From contig NVTV01000001.1 in the NCBI GenBank assembly GCA_002401695.1, positions 234,501 through 298,500 of the forward strand: a DNA stretch of 64,000 nucleotides, written 5' to 3'. This stretch comes from Alphaproteobacteria bacterium (GTDB lineage Bacteria; Pseudomonadota; Alphaproteobacteria; Micavibrionales; Micavibrionaceae). A model generated the notes under the pieces. The model saw only the letters and a program-made list of their open reading frames with translations. It had not been told where the DNA came from and did no database searches. A program made the position numbers and the translations under genes. Within the stretch, counting starts at the first letter, position 1, and each line of letters starts with the position of its first letter. Below, piece after piece: positions 56,069-64,000 of this stretch.

Positions 56069-56920
56069 TTAGGCCGCCTCACCCTTATCTTTGGGTATCA
56101 TGCTCTGTAATAAGTCTGCTGTTTCCGCGACGCTGTCCACCGCGAGCATACCAACAGTGTGATAACCGCTATCCACGTGCAAGGTTTCTCCTGTCACGCC
56201 GCTGCCCAAATCAGACAGCAAGAACAAACCAGAACGCCCGATATCCTCAATAGTCACATTGCGTTTCAATGGCGCATTCAGCTCGTTCCATTTAAGGATA
56301 AAGCGGAAATCACCGATACCACTGGCCGCCAGTGTTTTAATCGGCCCCGCAGAAATCGCATTCACACGGATATTATCTTTTCCAAGATCCGCCGCCAGAT
56401 ATTTCACAGAAGCCTCCAAAGCCGCCTTTGCCACGCCCATGACATTGTAATGCGGCATAACTTGTTCCGCGCCATAATATGTAAGGGTCAACAATGAACC
56501 ACCCTCGGTCATAAGAGGGGCTGCGCGCTGCGCCACTGCGGTGAAGGAATAAACAGATATATCCATCGTGCGAAGGAAATTGTCACGTGAGGTATTCAAA
56601 TACAGGCCATCCAATTCATTCTTATCGGAAAAAGCAATCGCATGAACAACAAAATCAATCTTACCCCACTGCTTTTCTATTTCTGAAAAGGTCGCGTCAA
56701 TACTGGATTCATCGGTAACATCACATGGTAGAATAATTTCGGAACCAACACGCTCTGCCAAGGGCTTAACGCGTTTTAACAACGCATCCCCCTGATAGGT
56801 AAAGGCGAGTTCAGCGCCATTTTCAGCAGCTGCCTTCGCAATGCCCCATGCAATGGATCGCTCGTTCGCAACGCCCATTATAAGACCACGTTTTCCTTTT
56901 AAAAAATCACTCTTCATCAT
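56069..56920 (-). CDS. fabI: Enoyl-[ACP] reductase (NADH)
   Basis: Final reduction step of each cycle of type II fatty acid synthesis; target of triclosan and isoniazid-like drugs. The 283-aa short-chain dehydrogenase homologue has the nucleotide-binding start KRGLIMGVANERSIAWGIAK, the active-site Tyr-x6-Lys in LTYYGAEQVMPHYNVMGVAK (about residues 150-169), and the SAGPIKTLAASGI segment typical of FabI. It is divergent from the 491-aa gene across a 195-base gap. Confidence 0.96.
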   Translation of the reverse strand: MMKSDFLKGKRGLIMGVANERSIAWGIAKAAAENGAELAFTYQGDALLKRVKPLAERVGSEIILPCDVTDESSIDATFSEIEKQWGKIDFVVHAIAFSDKNELDGLYLNTSRDNFLRTMDISVYSFTAVAQRAAPLMTEGGSLLTLTYYGAEQVMPHYNVMGVAKAALEASVKYLAADLGKDNIRVNAISAGPIKTLAASGIGDFRFILKWNELNAPLKRNVTIEDIGRSGLFLLSDLGSGVTGETLHVDSGYHTVGMLAVDSVAETADLLQSMIPKDKGEAA

Positions 56921-57115
56921 TCAACTTCTTTATTATTTATAATTTTCAGCAATTTAACATCGTACACATTTACACTCTACAGTCCAGAGTAAGCATGCAT
57001 ATTCATCAAATTAACCTGTAAAAAAATCACCACCCCCTTATTGTATAAATAAAATTCTGTTACAGTAGATCAGACTGCGTAATCCCATTTCTCGAACATT
57101 GAAAATTAAAGTAAA

Positions 57116-58591
57116 ATGAGTGTTGATTACAAAACAGCAAAACACATTTGCAATGTCATACGCAGGCAAATACAGAGTGGATTCCCTGATCTCTATATCA
57201 ATTTTATTGTCCATGCAGAAGATAAACGAAAGCAAGCCTTCTCGAAAGAAAAGGAAGATCTTTCAGGCCACCCTGCCGGTGACTTCGCAATTAATCACTT
57301 ACAAGACCCACAATATATGGGCATACTTGAAAAAAACAGATCGTGCTTTTCTATACTCGCATATGATAAACAGCCTGGTTTCTTAGGGTTTTTTCAGAGC
57401 AACTCTTATCTGTCTATTTTCTTCATAAACCATGAACGCTTTCAAAATGAAGACAATCTGCGCAATCATGCCTTCCATTTGGCATGGCACGCGATCGCCC
57501 TCTATAGAAATGTTATGGACACAGAGATCAAGGGAAGCGACAACACCACAGATTTATTTAAAGACAGCAACAATATTTTGCGAACGGATATGACATCCGC
57601 CCAATGGAAGCACCGCAATCTACAAGCTGACATCTTTTCTGCAAGTATCCAAACACTACAGGGGCGCGGGAACACGCTGGATGTTTTATCAAAACAAAGG
57701 ATGTCCGATACATTGCATGCAACGCCTGGATTTGTCGCAGAAAACTTCCCTTTTCCTGTCTGCCTAGATACGCTCGATTTCGTTTTCAAAAATAAAATAA
57801 GCCAATATAAGAAGAGCAAAAAATCGATAATAGCAGCAACAGAAATAGCTGAGGAAATAGGAAAGGCATATGACGACTCTTCGATAGAACAATGGCGAAG
57901 CTTTTCTATACCGGCGCAAGAAATGGCATGGCTAGGACACAGCCCGAAAAGCATCCTAGGCGCCGCCATCTACACCAGTGAGAACACTTATGCACAGTCA
58001 ATCGCCGACATGCTCGCAGAGCGGATGGATATTAAGCCAGAGGTTATATCCACATCACAAGAATACAACCCATTCACGGCTCAAGAAGCAAACGAGCGCA
58101 TTCATAAAAAACAATGCAATCAGTTAATTGATAGTATTTTGAATAAAATCCATGAAGAAAAAAATCACGCAATTATTATGGAGGTTATACAAAAGCAAAA
58201 TATATTCTTACAAAACACATCCTTGATCGGATGGTGTTCAAGCGCCCTTATTCAAACAAAAATTTATATAGAGCAAAGCGACTTATCCAATGATATTGTC
58301 GGCATTCTCAAACATGCAAGAACCGTTTTCCAAGAAGAAGTAGACTCAATCCCGTGGGATACACTTATGCATTTCTCACGCGCCCTATTCAATCATCGGC
58401 GGAACCATATAAATCAGACGATGGATGATATTATAAATATTGCCGATGAAAATGACGAATTTGCATCCATTTATCATGTTCTAACCACTGTAAATAACGC
58501 GCAAAACAAAACAGAGGCAAATGACGGTGAGCTTGACCCAACGCCTAATATTTCCAATTTTATAAGCCCTAACGCAATAAAAGGTGCATAA
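57116..58591 (+). CDS. Hypothetical protein, 491 aa
   Basis: A soluble, helix-rich protein with no signal peptide or membrane segment. A notable His cluster occurs at about residues 118-125 (HAFHLAWH), following a beta-like part with FLGFFQSNSYLSIFFINHE (about 89-107). The C-terminal third is rich in Asn, Gln, Asp and Glu. I do not recognise a family. The His cluster could bind a metal, but no standard metallopeptidase or phosphohydrolase motif is complete. It stands alone between fabI and a bidirectional terminator, and its codon use looks more AT-rich than that of its neighbours by eye. Confidence 0.8.
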   Translation: MSVDYKTAKHICNVIRRQIQSGFPDLYINFIVHAEDKRKQAFSKEKEDLSGHPAGDFAINHLQDPQYMGILEKNRSCFSILAYDKQPGFLGFFQSNSYLSIFFINHERFQNEDNLRNHAFHLAWHAIALYRNVMDTEIKGSDNTTDLFKDSNNILRTDMTSAQWKHRNLQADIFSASIQTLQGRGNTLDVLSKQRMSDTLHATPGFVAENFPFPVCLDTLDFVFKNKISQYKKSKKSIIAATEIAEEIGKAYDDSSIEQWRSFSIPAQEMAWLGHSPKSILGAAIYTSENTYAQSIADMLAERMDIKPEVISTSQEYNPFTAQEANERIHKKQCNQLIDSILNKIHEEKNHAIIMEVIQKQNIFLQNTSLIGWCSSALIQTKIYIEQSDLSNDIVGILKHARTVFQEEVDSIPWDTLMHFSRALFNHRRNHINQTMDDIINIADENDEFASIYHVLTTVNNAQNKTEANDGELDPTPNISNFISPNAIKGA

Positions 58592-58611
58592 ACCTCCTTA
58601 CGTTTAAAAAT

Positions 58612-58655
58612 AAAAACCGCGGCCATAGAACAAAAGGTTCAGGACGCGGCTTTTT
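58612..58655. terminator. Bidirectional terminator between the 491-aa gene and the 17 kDa lipoprotein gene
   Basis: AAAAACCGCG and CGCGGCTTTTT form the outer stem (one C bulged) and GAAC/GTTC an inner one. A run and T run lie on either side, as expected for two convergent genes. Confidence 0.75.
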
Positions 58656-58678
58656 AAATTTTTATACTGAAAGGGTTA

Positions 58679-59155
58679 TTAACTTTTAATTTCCCAACTA
58701 CCATCCGGTTGCTTACACGCGGTGCCATAGGCTGACTCCTCATGACCACCAACATAGATTGTTTGCTGATACTCACGGCAATATTTACCGCTCTCGCTGT
58801 AACCGTCTTTGGTTGCGACCACATCACCGGAATTACCACTGTCTGGATTATTCCATGAAATCGTTTCACCAATCGGTGCGCTTTGCACATCATAGGTTGC
58901 TTGTGACATATACTGTCTATCAGCACTATCCAAGGATTTACCAATTTCACTACCAACCAGAGTTCCAAGCAGAACGCCTGCGCCAGTCGCCCAAAGCTGA
59001 CCACTGCCGCCGCCAAGTTTCGACCCTAACAGTCCGCCAATAATCGCGCCACTACCGGCACCGATCATCTGTTTATTCCCTGCGCCCTGATATGATTCAC
59101 ACGCGCTTAGTCCAAGTGTGGATACAACCATCATTAAAAGTGCTAAATTTTTCAT
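58679..59155 (-). CDS. 17 kDa surface antigen-type lipoprotein (glycine zipper)
   Basis: A 158-aa outer-membrane lipoprotein with a signal peptide and lipobox (STLGLSAC), a glycine-zipper segment (about residues 31-70, IGAGSGAIIGGLLGSKLG and AGVLLGTLVGSEIGKSL) and a C-terminal beta domain with two cysteines (KYCREYQQTI and GTACKQPDGSWEI). It matches the Rickettsia 17 kDa antigen family in order, size and the REYQQTI...ACxxxDGxW pattern. These proteins are anchored in the outer membrane; their function is not settled. Divergent from pdxH. Confidence 0.93.
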   Translation of the reverse strand: MKNLALLMMVVSTLGLSACESYQGAGNKQMIGAGSGAIIGGLLGSKLGGGSGQLWATGAGVLLGTLVGSEIGKSLDSADRQYMSQATYDVQSAPIGETISWNNPDSGNSGDVVATKDGYSESGKYCREYQQTIYVGGHEESAYGTACKQPDGSWEIKS

Positions 59156-59192
59156 CTGTGTCTACTTTCATTCCTAAGTTAACAAAGTTTGT

Positions 59193-59221
59193 TTGAGTTC
59201 GAGAGTATATCCATTTATAAA
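59193..59221 (+). promoter_or_regulatory. Predicted sigma-70 promoter of pdxH
   Basis: TTGAGT (59193-59198), a 17-base spacer and TATAAA (59216-59221). A 10-base palindrome ATGAATTCAT (59222-59231) lies at the expected RNA start. About 40 bases before the pdxH start. Confidence 0.5.
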
Positions 59222-59268
59222 ATGAATTCATAGAAGATATACGAATAAAAAAATAGGAACCTTCGAAA

Positions 59269-59865
59269 ATGAATATAAAAACCTCTGACGATCCCGTCGC
59301 CTTATTCAAAAGCTGGCTTTCAGAAGCGACAAAAGACGAAATAAATGACCCAAACGCAATGGCCTTGGCAACATGCGGTAAAGATGGGAAACCCTCTGTC
59401 CGTATGATCTTGCTGAAACAATTTGACGAGAACGGGTTTAAGTTTCATACAAATAAAGAGAGTCAAAAGGGAGAAGAGCTGAGCCAAACCCCCTACGCCG
59501 CACTTTGCTTTCACTGGAAATCTCTGCGCAAACAAGTACGCGCGGAAGGTAGGATAGAAATGGTTACAGAAAAAGAGGCCGATGACTATTTCTCGAACCG
59601 CCCCTATGAACGACAAATCGGCGCATGGGCATCACAACAATCAAGACCACTGGAAAGCCGCGCACATCTGGAAAAAAAAATCAAAGAACTGCAGGCCCAA
59701 TACCCCAAAGGCACAACCGTGCCTCGCCCTTCATACTGGGTTGGGTATCGCCTGATCCCACAAACAATAGAATTCTGGTGGGATAATCCTGACCGATTAC
59801 ATGATCGTCTGAAATACACAAAGAACAACGATGAGAATTGGGATATTCAGCGTCTCTACCCTTGA
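59269..59865 (+). CDS. pdxH: Pyridoxine/pyridoxamine 5'-phosphate oxidase
   Basis: Makes pyridoxal 5'-phosphate, FMN-dependent. The 198-aa protein has NAMALATCGKDGKPSVRMIL (about residues 27-46), the FMN-binding LLKQFDENGFKFHTN segment, the signature FHWKSLRKQVRAEG, RPYERQIGAWASQQS and the C-terminal PSYWVGYRLIPQTIEFWW with the dimerisation domain after it. Usual length. It is followed by htpG after 60 bases. Confidence 0.97.
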   Translation: MNIKTSDDPVALFKSWLSEATKDEINDPNAMALATCGKDGKPSVRMILLKQFDENGFKFHTNKESQKGEELSQTPYAALCFHWKSLRKQVRAEGRIEMVTEKEADDYFSNRPYERQIGAWASQQSRPLESRAHLEKKIKELQAQYPKGTTVPRPSYWVGYRLIPQTIEFWWDNPDRLHDRLKYTKNNDENWDIQRLYP

Positions 59866-59925
59866 TTCTTCGCCCGATACCATCCATAAAGAGGCAGATA
59901 CACTATTTAATGGAGTTTGGGCATT

Positions 59926-61884
59926 ATGAGCGCACAAGAAGAACACATCGAAGAAAAAGCAGAAGAGCAGCAAGAACAACAAAGTTTCAGCACAGATGTG
60001 TCGCGCCTTTTGGATATCGTTGCCAATGCCCTCTACACCAATCAGGATGTGTTTTTACGGGAGCTGGTTTCAAATGCCGCCGATGCTTGTGATCGCCTAC
60101 GCTATGATTCTATCGCATCCCCTGACCTGATTAAAGATAACCCTGATTTTCGTATCTGCGTCTATAAAGACACCACAAACCGCACAATAACTGTTGTCGA
60201 TAACGGCGTTGGCATGGATAAAGCCGAACTGATCGAAAACTTGGGTACAATCGCAAAATCCGGTACAGCCGCACTGACAGAAAAAATGAAGGAAGCCGGC
60301 GACGACACCGATAAACTAAAACTTATCGGGCAATTCGGTGTTGGGTTCTATTCCAGCTATATGGTTGCTCATAAAACCCAAGTGGTCAGCCGCAAAGCCG
60401 GCAGTGATGATATATGGCTTTGGGTGTCCGATGGGAAAACCGGATTTACAATACGTGAAGCCAATGAAGCCGAAGCCGCCCGTCTGGATGGTCAACGCGG
60501 CACATCCATCACTCTGGATATAAAAGACGAAGCCTGTGAATTCCTTTTGGATCAGAAAATTGAATCCACCGTGAAAGAATACTCGGATCACATCAGCGTC
60601 CCTATTTTCTTGGGCGCACCCGCCGAAGTGGCAAAAGACAAAGACGCGACAGCCATAAACAGTGCATCTGCCCTTTGGATGCGATCAAAAAGTGACATCA
60701 CAGAAAAAGACTATAACGATTTTTATACTCATATATCCAGCAATATTGATGAACCGCTTATGACATCGCACTGGAATGTAGAAGGCGCGATTGAATTCAC
60801 GTCCCTACTCTATATTCCTACACAAAAACCTTGGGATTTATTTGATCCGGGTCGCAAGAACATCGTCAAGTTGTATGTACGCCGTATATTCATCACTGAT
60901 GACATGGACGCGCTGATGTACCCGTGGCTGCGTTTTATGCGCGGCGTGATCGACAGTGAAGACCTGCCCCTGAATATCAGTCGGGAAACGCTGCAATATA
61001 ATTTGACCATCGAGAAAATTAAAAATGCCGTGGCGCGACGTATTCTAGGTGACCTTGATAAACTATCACGTAATGATCCCCCTGCTTTTTCTCTATTTTG
61101 GGGACAATTTGGCTCGGCTATAAAAGAAGGGCTATACGACTCCCCCCTCCATCGCGAAGGCTTGCTTAAAATTTGTCGTTTTTATTCCACCCATGATGAT
61201 GGCGAAAAATTTGTAACCTTGGAAGATTACGTATCACGTATGAAAGAAGGTCAGGAAGAGATTTACTATATCAGCGGCGACAGCCTTAAAAGCATAAAAA
61301 ACAGCCCACAAGCCGAAGGCTTCAAAGCCAAAGGGATCGAAGTACTCTATCTCACCGACACCATTGATGATTTCTGGCTTCAAAGCATTTTGGACTATAA
61401 GGGCAAAACATTTAAATCCATCACCAAGGGCGATATCGACTTTGATAAAATAGCCCCCAAAGAGGATAAAAAGGATGACGATAAAAAAGAGGAAGAAACA
61501 TCCGAAGAACAACAAAAATCTACAGATGCTTTAATTACGAAGTTTCAAGAAATATTAAAGGGACAAGTGCATAACGTACGCCCATCAAAACGCCTAACCG
61601 ATTCTGCCGTTTGCTTGGTCGCACCCGATGAAGGCGTCGATATGCATATGGAACAAGTTCTGAAGATAAATCAAAAATATCAGGCCAGCACTAAGCCTGT
61701 GCTTGAGATAAACGTAAAACATAACCTGATTAAAACGCTGGCAGCATCTTGTGAAAATGGTGATGATGTTACCGATGCGGCTTACCTACTGTTCGATCAA
61801 GCCAAGATTATTCAGGGACAATCCGTTGATGATTTATCAGCCTTTGCGCGCAGAATGTCAGACTTCATGAACAAAGCGATTTAA
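59926..61884 (+). CDS. htpG: Molecular chaperone HtpG (Hsp90)
   Basis: Bacterial Hsp90, an ATP-driven folding chaperone. The 652-aa protein has the GHKL ATPase domain (LYTNQDVFLRELVSNAADA, VDNGVGMDKAELIENLGTIA, FGVGFYSSYMV), the middle domain with LYVRRIFITDDMDAL and DSEDLPLNISRETLQ, a Lys/Glu/Asp-rich charged linker (about residues 505-530) and a C-terminal dimerisation domain. A GGAG lies 10 bases before the ATG at 59926; a TTG three codons earlier is also in frame. No CIRCE element was seen upstream, but the leader is short. Confidence 0.97.
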   Translation: MSAQEEHIEEKAEEQQEQQSFSTDVSRLLDIVANALYTNQDVFLRELVSNAADACDRLRYDSIASPDLIKDNPDFRICVYKDTTNRTITVVDNGVGMDKAELIENLGTIAKSGTAALTEKMKEAGDDTDKLKLIGQFGVGFYSSYMVAHKTQVVSRKAGSDDIWLWVSDGKTGFTIREANEAEAARLDGQRGTSITLDIKDEACEFLLDQKIESTVKEYSDHISVPIFLGAPAEVAKDKDATAINSASALWMRSKSDITEKDYNDFYTHISSNIDEPLMTSHWNVEGAIEFTSLLYIPTQKPWDLFDPGRKNIVKLYVRRIFITDDMDALMYPWLRFMRGVIDSEDLPLNISRETLQYNLTIEKIKNAVARRILGDLDKLSRNDPPAFSLFWGQFGSAIKEGLYDSPLHREGLLKICRFYSTHDDGEKFVTLEDYVSRMKEGQEEIYYISGDSLKSIKNSPQAEGFKAKGIEVLYLTDTIDDFWLQSILDYKGKTFKSITKGDIDFDKIAPKEDKKDDDKKEEETSEEQQKSTDALITKFQEILKGQVHNVRPSKRLTDSAVCLVAPDEGVDMHMEQVLKINQKYQASTKPVLEINVKHNLIKTLAASCENGDDVTDAAYLLFDQAKIIQGQSVDDLSAFARRMSDFMNKAI

Positions 61885-61941
61885 TACGCACAAAACTACA
61901 ATAATAAAGTAACGGAAATAAGGTAACGGATTTAAACTTGA

Positions 61942-63360
61942 TTAATTACTACAAGTACCGTTAAGGCCAATGTTTGCTGGTGGATTGAAAACACACCCCG
62001 GCGCAGAACAAATGGCATCAATATATTGTACACCGCTAGGCAAAACCACGATATACCCCGTTTTAATCGGCGTAAGAGCGCTACAACTGGAACTATCCTG
62101 TAGATCTAAGAAATGTAAATACATATCAACACCACCATTTGATGATGCGGGGCTTGCATTCGGCGGTGGATTAGCACCTGTATAAGCACTATCCCATGTT
62201 GGACTGTCATTAAACACAAGACCAAGGCCAGATATAAAAGTAGATATATCCAATCCCGATGGAAGACCATGCACAACAACGTCACATAAAAACTCACCTC
62301 CACTTGGCCAGTCCGGCTCACCATTCGCAGCTGGTATATCACAATACTCCTGAGGAAGGCCATTCTTCACACGATACTGCGTTTGCTCTTTCTTCCTATA
62401 ATCGTCACCAGCCGCCGCCATATCGTGATACCGCTCTAACGTATAGAAACTATCATGTTCTCCTCCGGGCGGTGGTAAGGAAGCTGGAGGAAACGGTGGT
62501 GCTTCTGGAGGTGTTTCTATAGGGGTGTCAGGAAGCGTGACATGCCTATGCGATTCAGTGGCAAAATCATAACATTTGGTTCTGTTCCACAAATCATTCA
62601 TTTTGGTGCAACCGTTATAATTACCACTATCACTGACATCACCATCAGCGTTACCAGCAGATATTCGTGACCATGCCACTCCGGTAGAGTAAGGAAGTGG
62701 CGGCGACGGCTGAGGCGGGGGAGTAACATTTATAGCACGAGCCCCAAGCATATCGCCCGAGAAATGCTCAAGATAATATTGCTTTGTGCCTTCAGCTGCA
62801 CAAGCAACCAAAAGCGGATTATTTAGAATATCCAGAGCAAGACCAGCAACCGTTACACCATCCACCAACTGATCCAGAACAAGCACCTCAAGCACAGCGG
62901 TCATAATCAACCCGCCAGACCCACTGCCGCCATGAAAAAGAGCCGACGGCACAAAGAGTGGCGAAGGAATCAATGGCTCGGCGTTAAGCACAGTTTGATC
63001 AAGACTCAGTATCCCGTATATAACAGAAACCCCCAAAGGAGCGGCACCTTGAGAGTAACGCGGATGGCTGGGGAAATGACTATCCGCATGTGATCCTAAT
63101 TCATCAAGAAACGAATCAAAACATGTCATCTCCAAAACACTGTCAGGACGTGGAAATAAATTTTGATTTTGTGTGACTTCGCGCTGCGCTTCCATCCATG
63201 CTCTATCTTTTAAAACATCCCAAAATTCGGGGTCACAAGTATTGCGCCCTGTGCCAAAAAGCGCAGGCGTTGTAATGGGTACACTCGCAGCGTAACTTTC
63301 CTGAAAAACAGAAAGTATCATAAAAAATGAAATGCATAGAATACGTAATAAAAGAAACAA
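61942..63360 (-). CDS. Secreted Cys- and Pro-rich protein, unknown function
   Basis: A 472-aa exported protein with a signal peptide (ILCISFFMILSVFQESYA, cleavage likely near residue 24). The mature protein has 11 cysteines, mostly in the C-terminal half (for example CTKMNDLWNRTKC, CDIP, FLCDVV, SSSCS, ICSAPGCVF, GTCSN), and two Pro-rich linkers (PPPQPSPPLP and PPEAPPFPPASLPPPGG). The first part (about 25-215) has a longer hydrophobic segment near LIMTAVLEVLVLDQLVDGV. I do not recognise a family. The layout suggests a disulfide-stabilised surface or periplasmic protein with separable domains. A role in conjugation or secretion cannot be shown here. Confidence 0.8.
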   Translation of the reverse strand: MFLLLRILCISFFMILSVFQESYAASVPITTPALFGTGRNTCDPEFWDVLKDRAWMEAQREVTQNQNLFPRPDSVLEMTCFDSFLDELGSHADSHFPSHPRYSQGAAPLGVSVIYGILSLDQTVLNAEPLIPSPLFVPSALFHGGSGSGGLIMTAVLEVLVLDQLVDGVTVAGLALDILNNPLLVACAAEGTKQYYLEHFSGDMLGARAINVTPPPQPSPPLPYSTGVAWSRISAGNADGDVSDSGNYNGCTKMNDLWNRTKCYDFATESHRHVTLPDTPIETPPEAPPFPPASLPPPGGEHDSFYTLERYHDMAAAGDDYRKKEQTQYRVKNGLPQEYCDIPAANGEPDWPSGGEFLCDVVVHGLPSGLDISTFISGLGLVFNDSPTWDSAYTGANPPPNASPASSNGGVDMYLHFLDLQDSSSCSALTPIKTGYIVVLPSGVQYIDAICSAPGCVFNPPANIGLNGTCSN

Positions 63361-63444
63361 ACTAAATTCCCAAACTAAAAAATAAAAACCGTCACAGACA
63401 CCTTAACATATTGCAAAAGCATCTGCATAGTTTTGAATTTTTAT

Positions 63445-63876
63445 TTATAACACCCCTTGATAATGCTGATCGGCTATATCCTGCATATCATCATCCGAAA
63501 ACTCAAAATACCGCCCCAACTCCTCTATAATGATTTGCCGAAGAACAGATTGTAAATCTTCTTCCGTTTCACACCACATATCTAATAACGAACGCCTATA
63601 TAACACTAAAACATCATCATCATTTGCAACTTTTCGCTCAATTCCCGGGGAAATTTCCTTACCGTTTTTATACAGAGCCAAGAGATCAAAAGGATCATCC
63701 AAATTGAGATCCCCTTGTACAGTCTCATCAACAATCTCTTCAATAAGAATGACAAGCCCTTCACAATGTTGCAGCAATTCCTCTGGCATGCCCTGTAATA
63801 AACCAACAGCCAACGTTTCCAAGTCCTCAAGACTGGGCGGAACCGTATGATTCATGATGATACTCTGGCATTCCAT
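63445..63876 (-). CDS. DUF1025-family metallopeptidase homologue with degenerate active site
   Basis: A 143-aa protein of the small zincin-like DUF1025 family. The general pattern is clear: PPSLEDLETLAVGLLQGMPE at the N-terminus, DPFDLLALYKNG in the middle, LYRRSLLDMWCETEEDLQSV and FSDDDMQDI at the end. Where active members read HExGHHFGFSDDDM, this one reads EELGRYFEFSDDDM: the two zinc-binding His of HExxH are Glu and Arg. A minus-strand reading of the DNA confirms both codons (GAG, CGG). The catalytic Glu remains. It probably lacks protease activity. GAGG lies 8 bases before the start. Confidence 0.88.
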   Translation of the reverse strand: MECQSIIMNHTVPPSLEDLETLAVGLLQGMPEELLQHCEGLVILIEEIVDETVQGDLNLDDPFDLLALYKNGKEISPGIERKVANDDDVLVLYRRSLLDMWCETEEDLQSVLRQIIIEELGRYFEFSDDDMQDIADQHYQGVL

Positions 63877-64000
63877 AAAAAACCTCGGATGAGAAGTGCA
63901 AAAAATAAATACAATGTATCAATATGATAAGGTGAGTCGCACAATTGAACAATAGATGAAGTAAAAACGTCCTCATAAATAATATTTTTGAAATAAAAAC

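Noticed and set aside
57116-58591. The 491-aa gene as a phage or defence gene
   Set aside because: No integrase, tRNA-adjacent repeat, toxin–antitoxin partner or nuclease motif nearby; single-gene insertion is all that can be said.
61942-63360. Cys- and Pro-rich secreted protein as part of a conjugation or type IV secretion system
   Set aside because: No neighbouring tra, vir or dot genes in the window and no recognised motif.

Overview
This 64 kb window is chromosomal DNA of a free-living-type alphaproteobacterium. Three things support that: canonical alphaproteobacterial gene blocks (serS–pcm–LysM/M23–yajC–secD–secF–Mth938–phytoene-synthase-like; carAB next to gatB/yqeY–dnaG–rpoD; ispH–x–rnhA; xseB–ispA–dxs), a eukaryote-like class II glutamine synthetase, and a Rickettsia-type 17 kDa lipoprotein. 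Base composition looks moderate, clearly lower than in most Rhizobiales (judged by eye, not computed). A Micavibrio-like or deep Rhodospirillales-like lineage is possible but not shown. I see no insertion sequence, prophage, CRISPR array or rRNA. One tRNA (Leu, anticodon GAG) is present.

Layout. 0–6.5 kb (minus strand): the end of an ABC ATPase, then a type IV pilus/type II secretion inner-membrane operon (GspE/PilB ATPase, GspF/PilC, a fused PilM–PilN protein, a PilO-like and a PilP/MshK-like protein). 6.7–13.5 kb: glutamine synthetase II, a secreted protein of unknown function, rpoD, dnaG, a 39-codon gene with its own promoter and terminator, and gatB/yqeY. 13.5–20 kb (plus): carA, a beta-carbonic anhydrase and carB, with the anhydrase reading frame overlapping carB; then greA and a SIMPL protein. 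20–34 kb (mostly minus): a phytoene-synthase-like (NDUFAF6-type) gene, sodB on the other strand, a 698-aa protein with three repeats, an Mth938/NDUFAF3-type gene, secF, secD, yajC, a DUF3592 membrane protein, an NlpD-like LysM/M23 protein, pcm, a DUF4153 membrane protein and serS.

34–46 kb: N-formylglutamate amidohydrolase, an unknown gene, lipB, tRNA-Leu, malic enzyme, mgtE, an acetyltransferase, a class A penicillin-binding protein, an unknown gene, rnhA, a P-loop protein and ispH. 46–52 kb (plus): a lipoprotein, gmhA, xseB, ispA, two small unknown genes, dxs and a HAD phosphatase. Together with ispH this gives three steps of the isoprenoid pathway. 52–57 kb (minus): sppA, aroC, a thioesterase, a small secreted protein and fabI. 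57–64 kb: an unknown 491-aa protein, the 17 kDa lipoprotein, pdxH, htpG, a cysteine- and proline-rich secreted protein, and a member of the DUF1025 metallopeptidase family that has lost its zinc-binding histidines.

Most of the window is housekeeping. The points of interest are genes inserted into otherwise conserved blocks (698-aa repeat protein, DUF4153 and DUF3592 proteins, P-loop protein at the usual thrB site, two small genes between ispA and dxs), the carbonic anhydrase inside carAB, the 39-aa gene, the inactive-looking metallopeptidase, and several strong palindromes at gene boundaries. I did not find an obvious new defence or mobile system.
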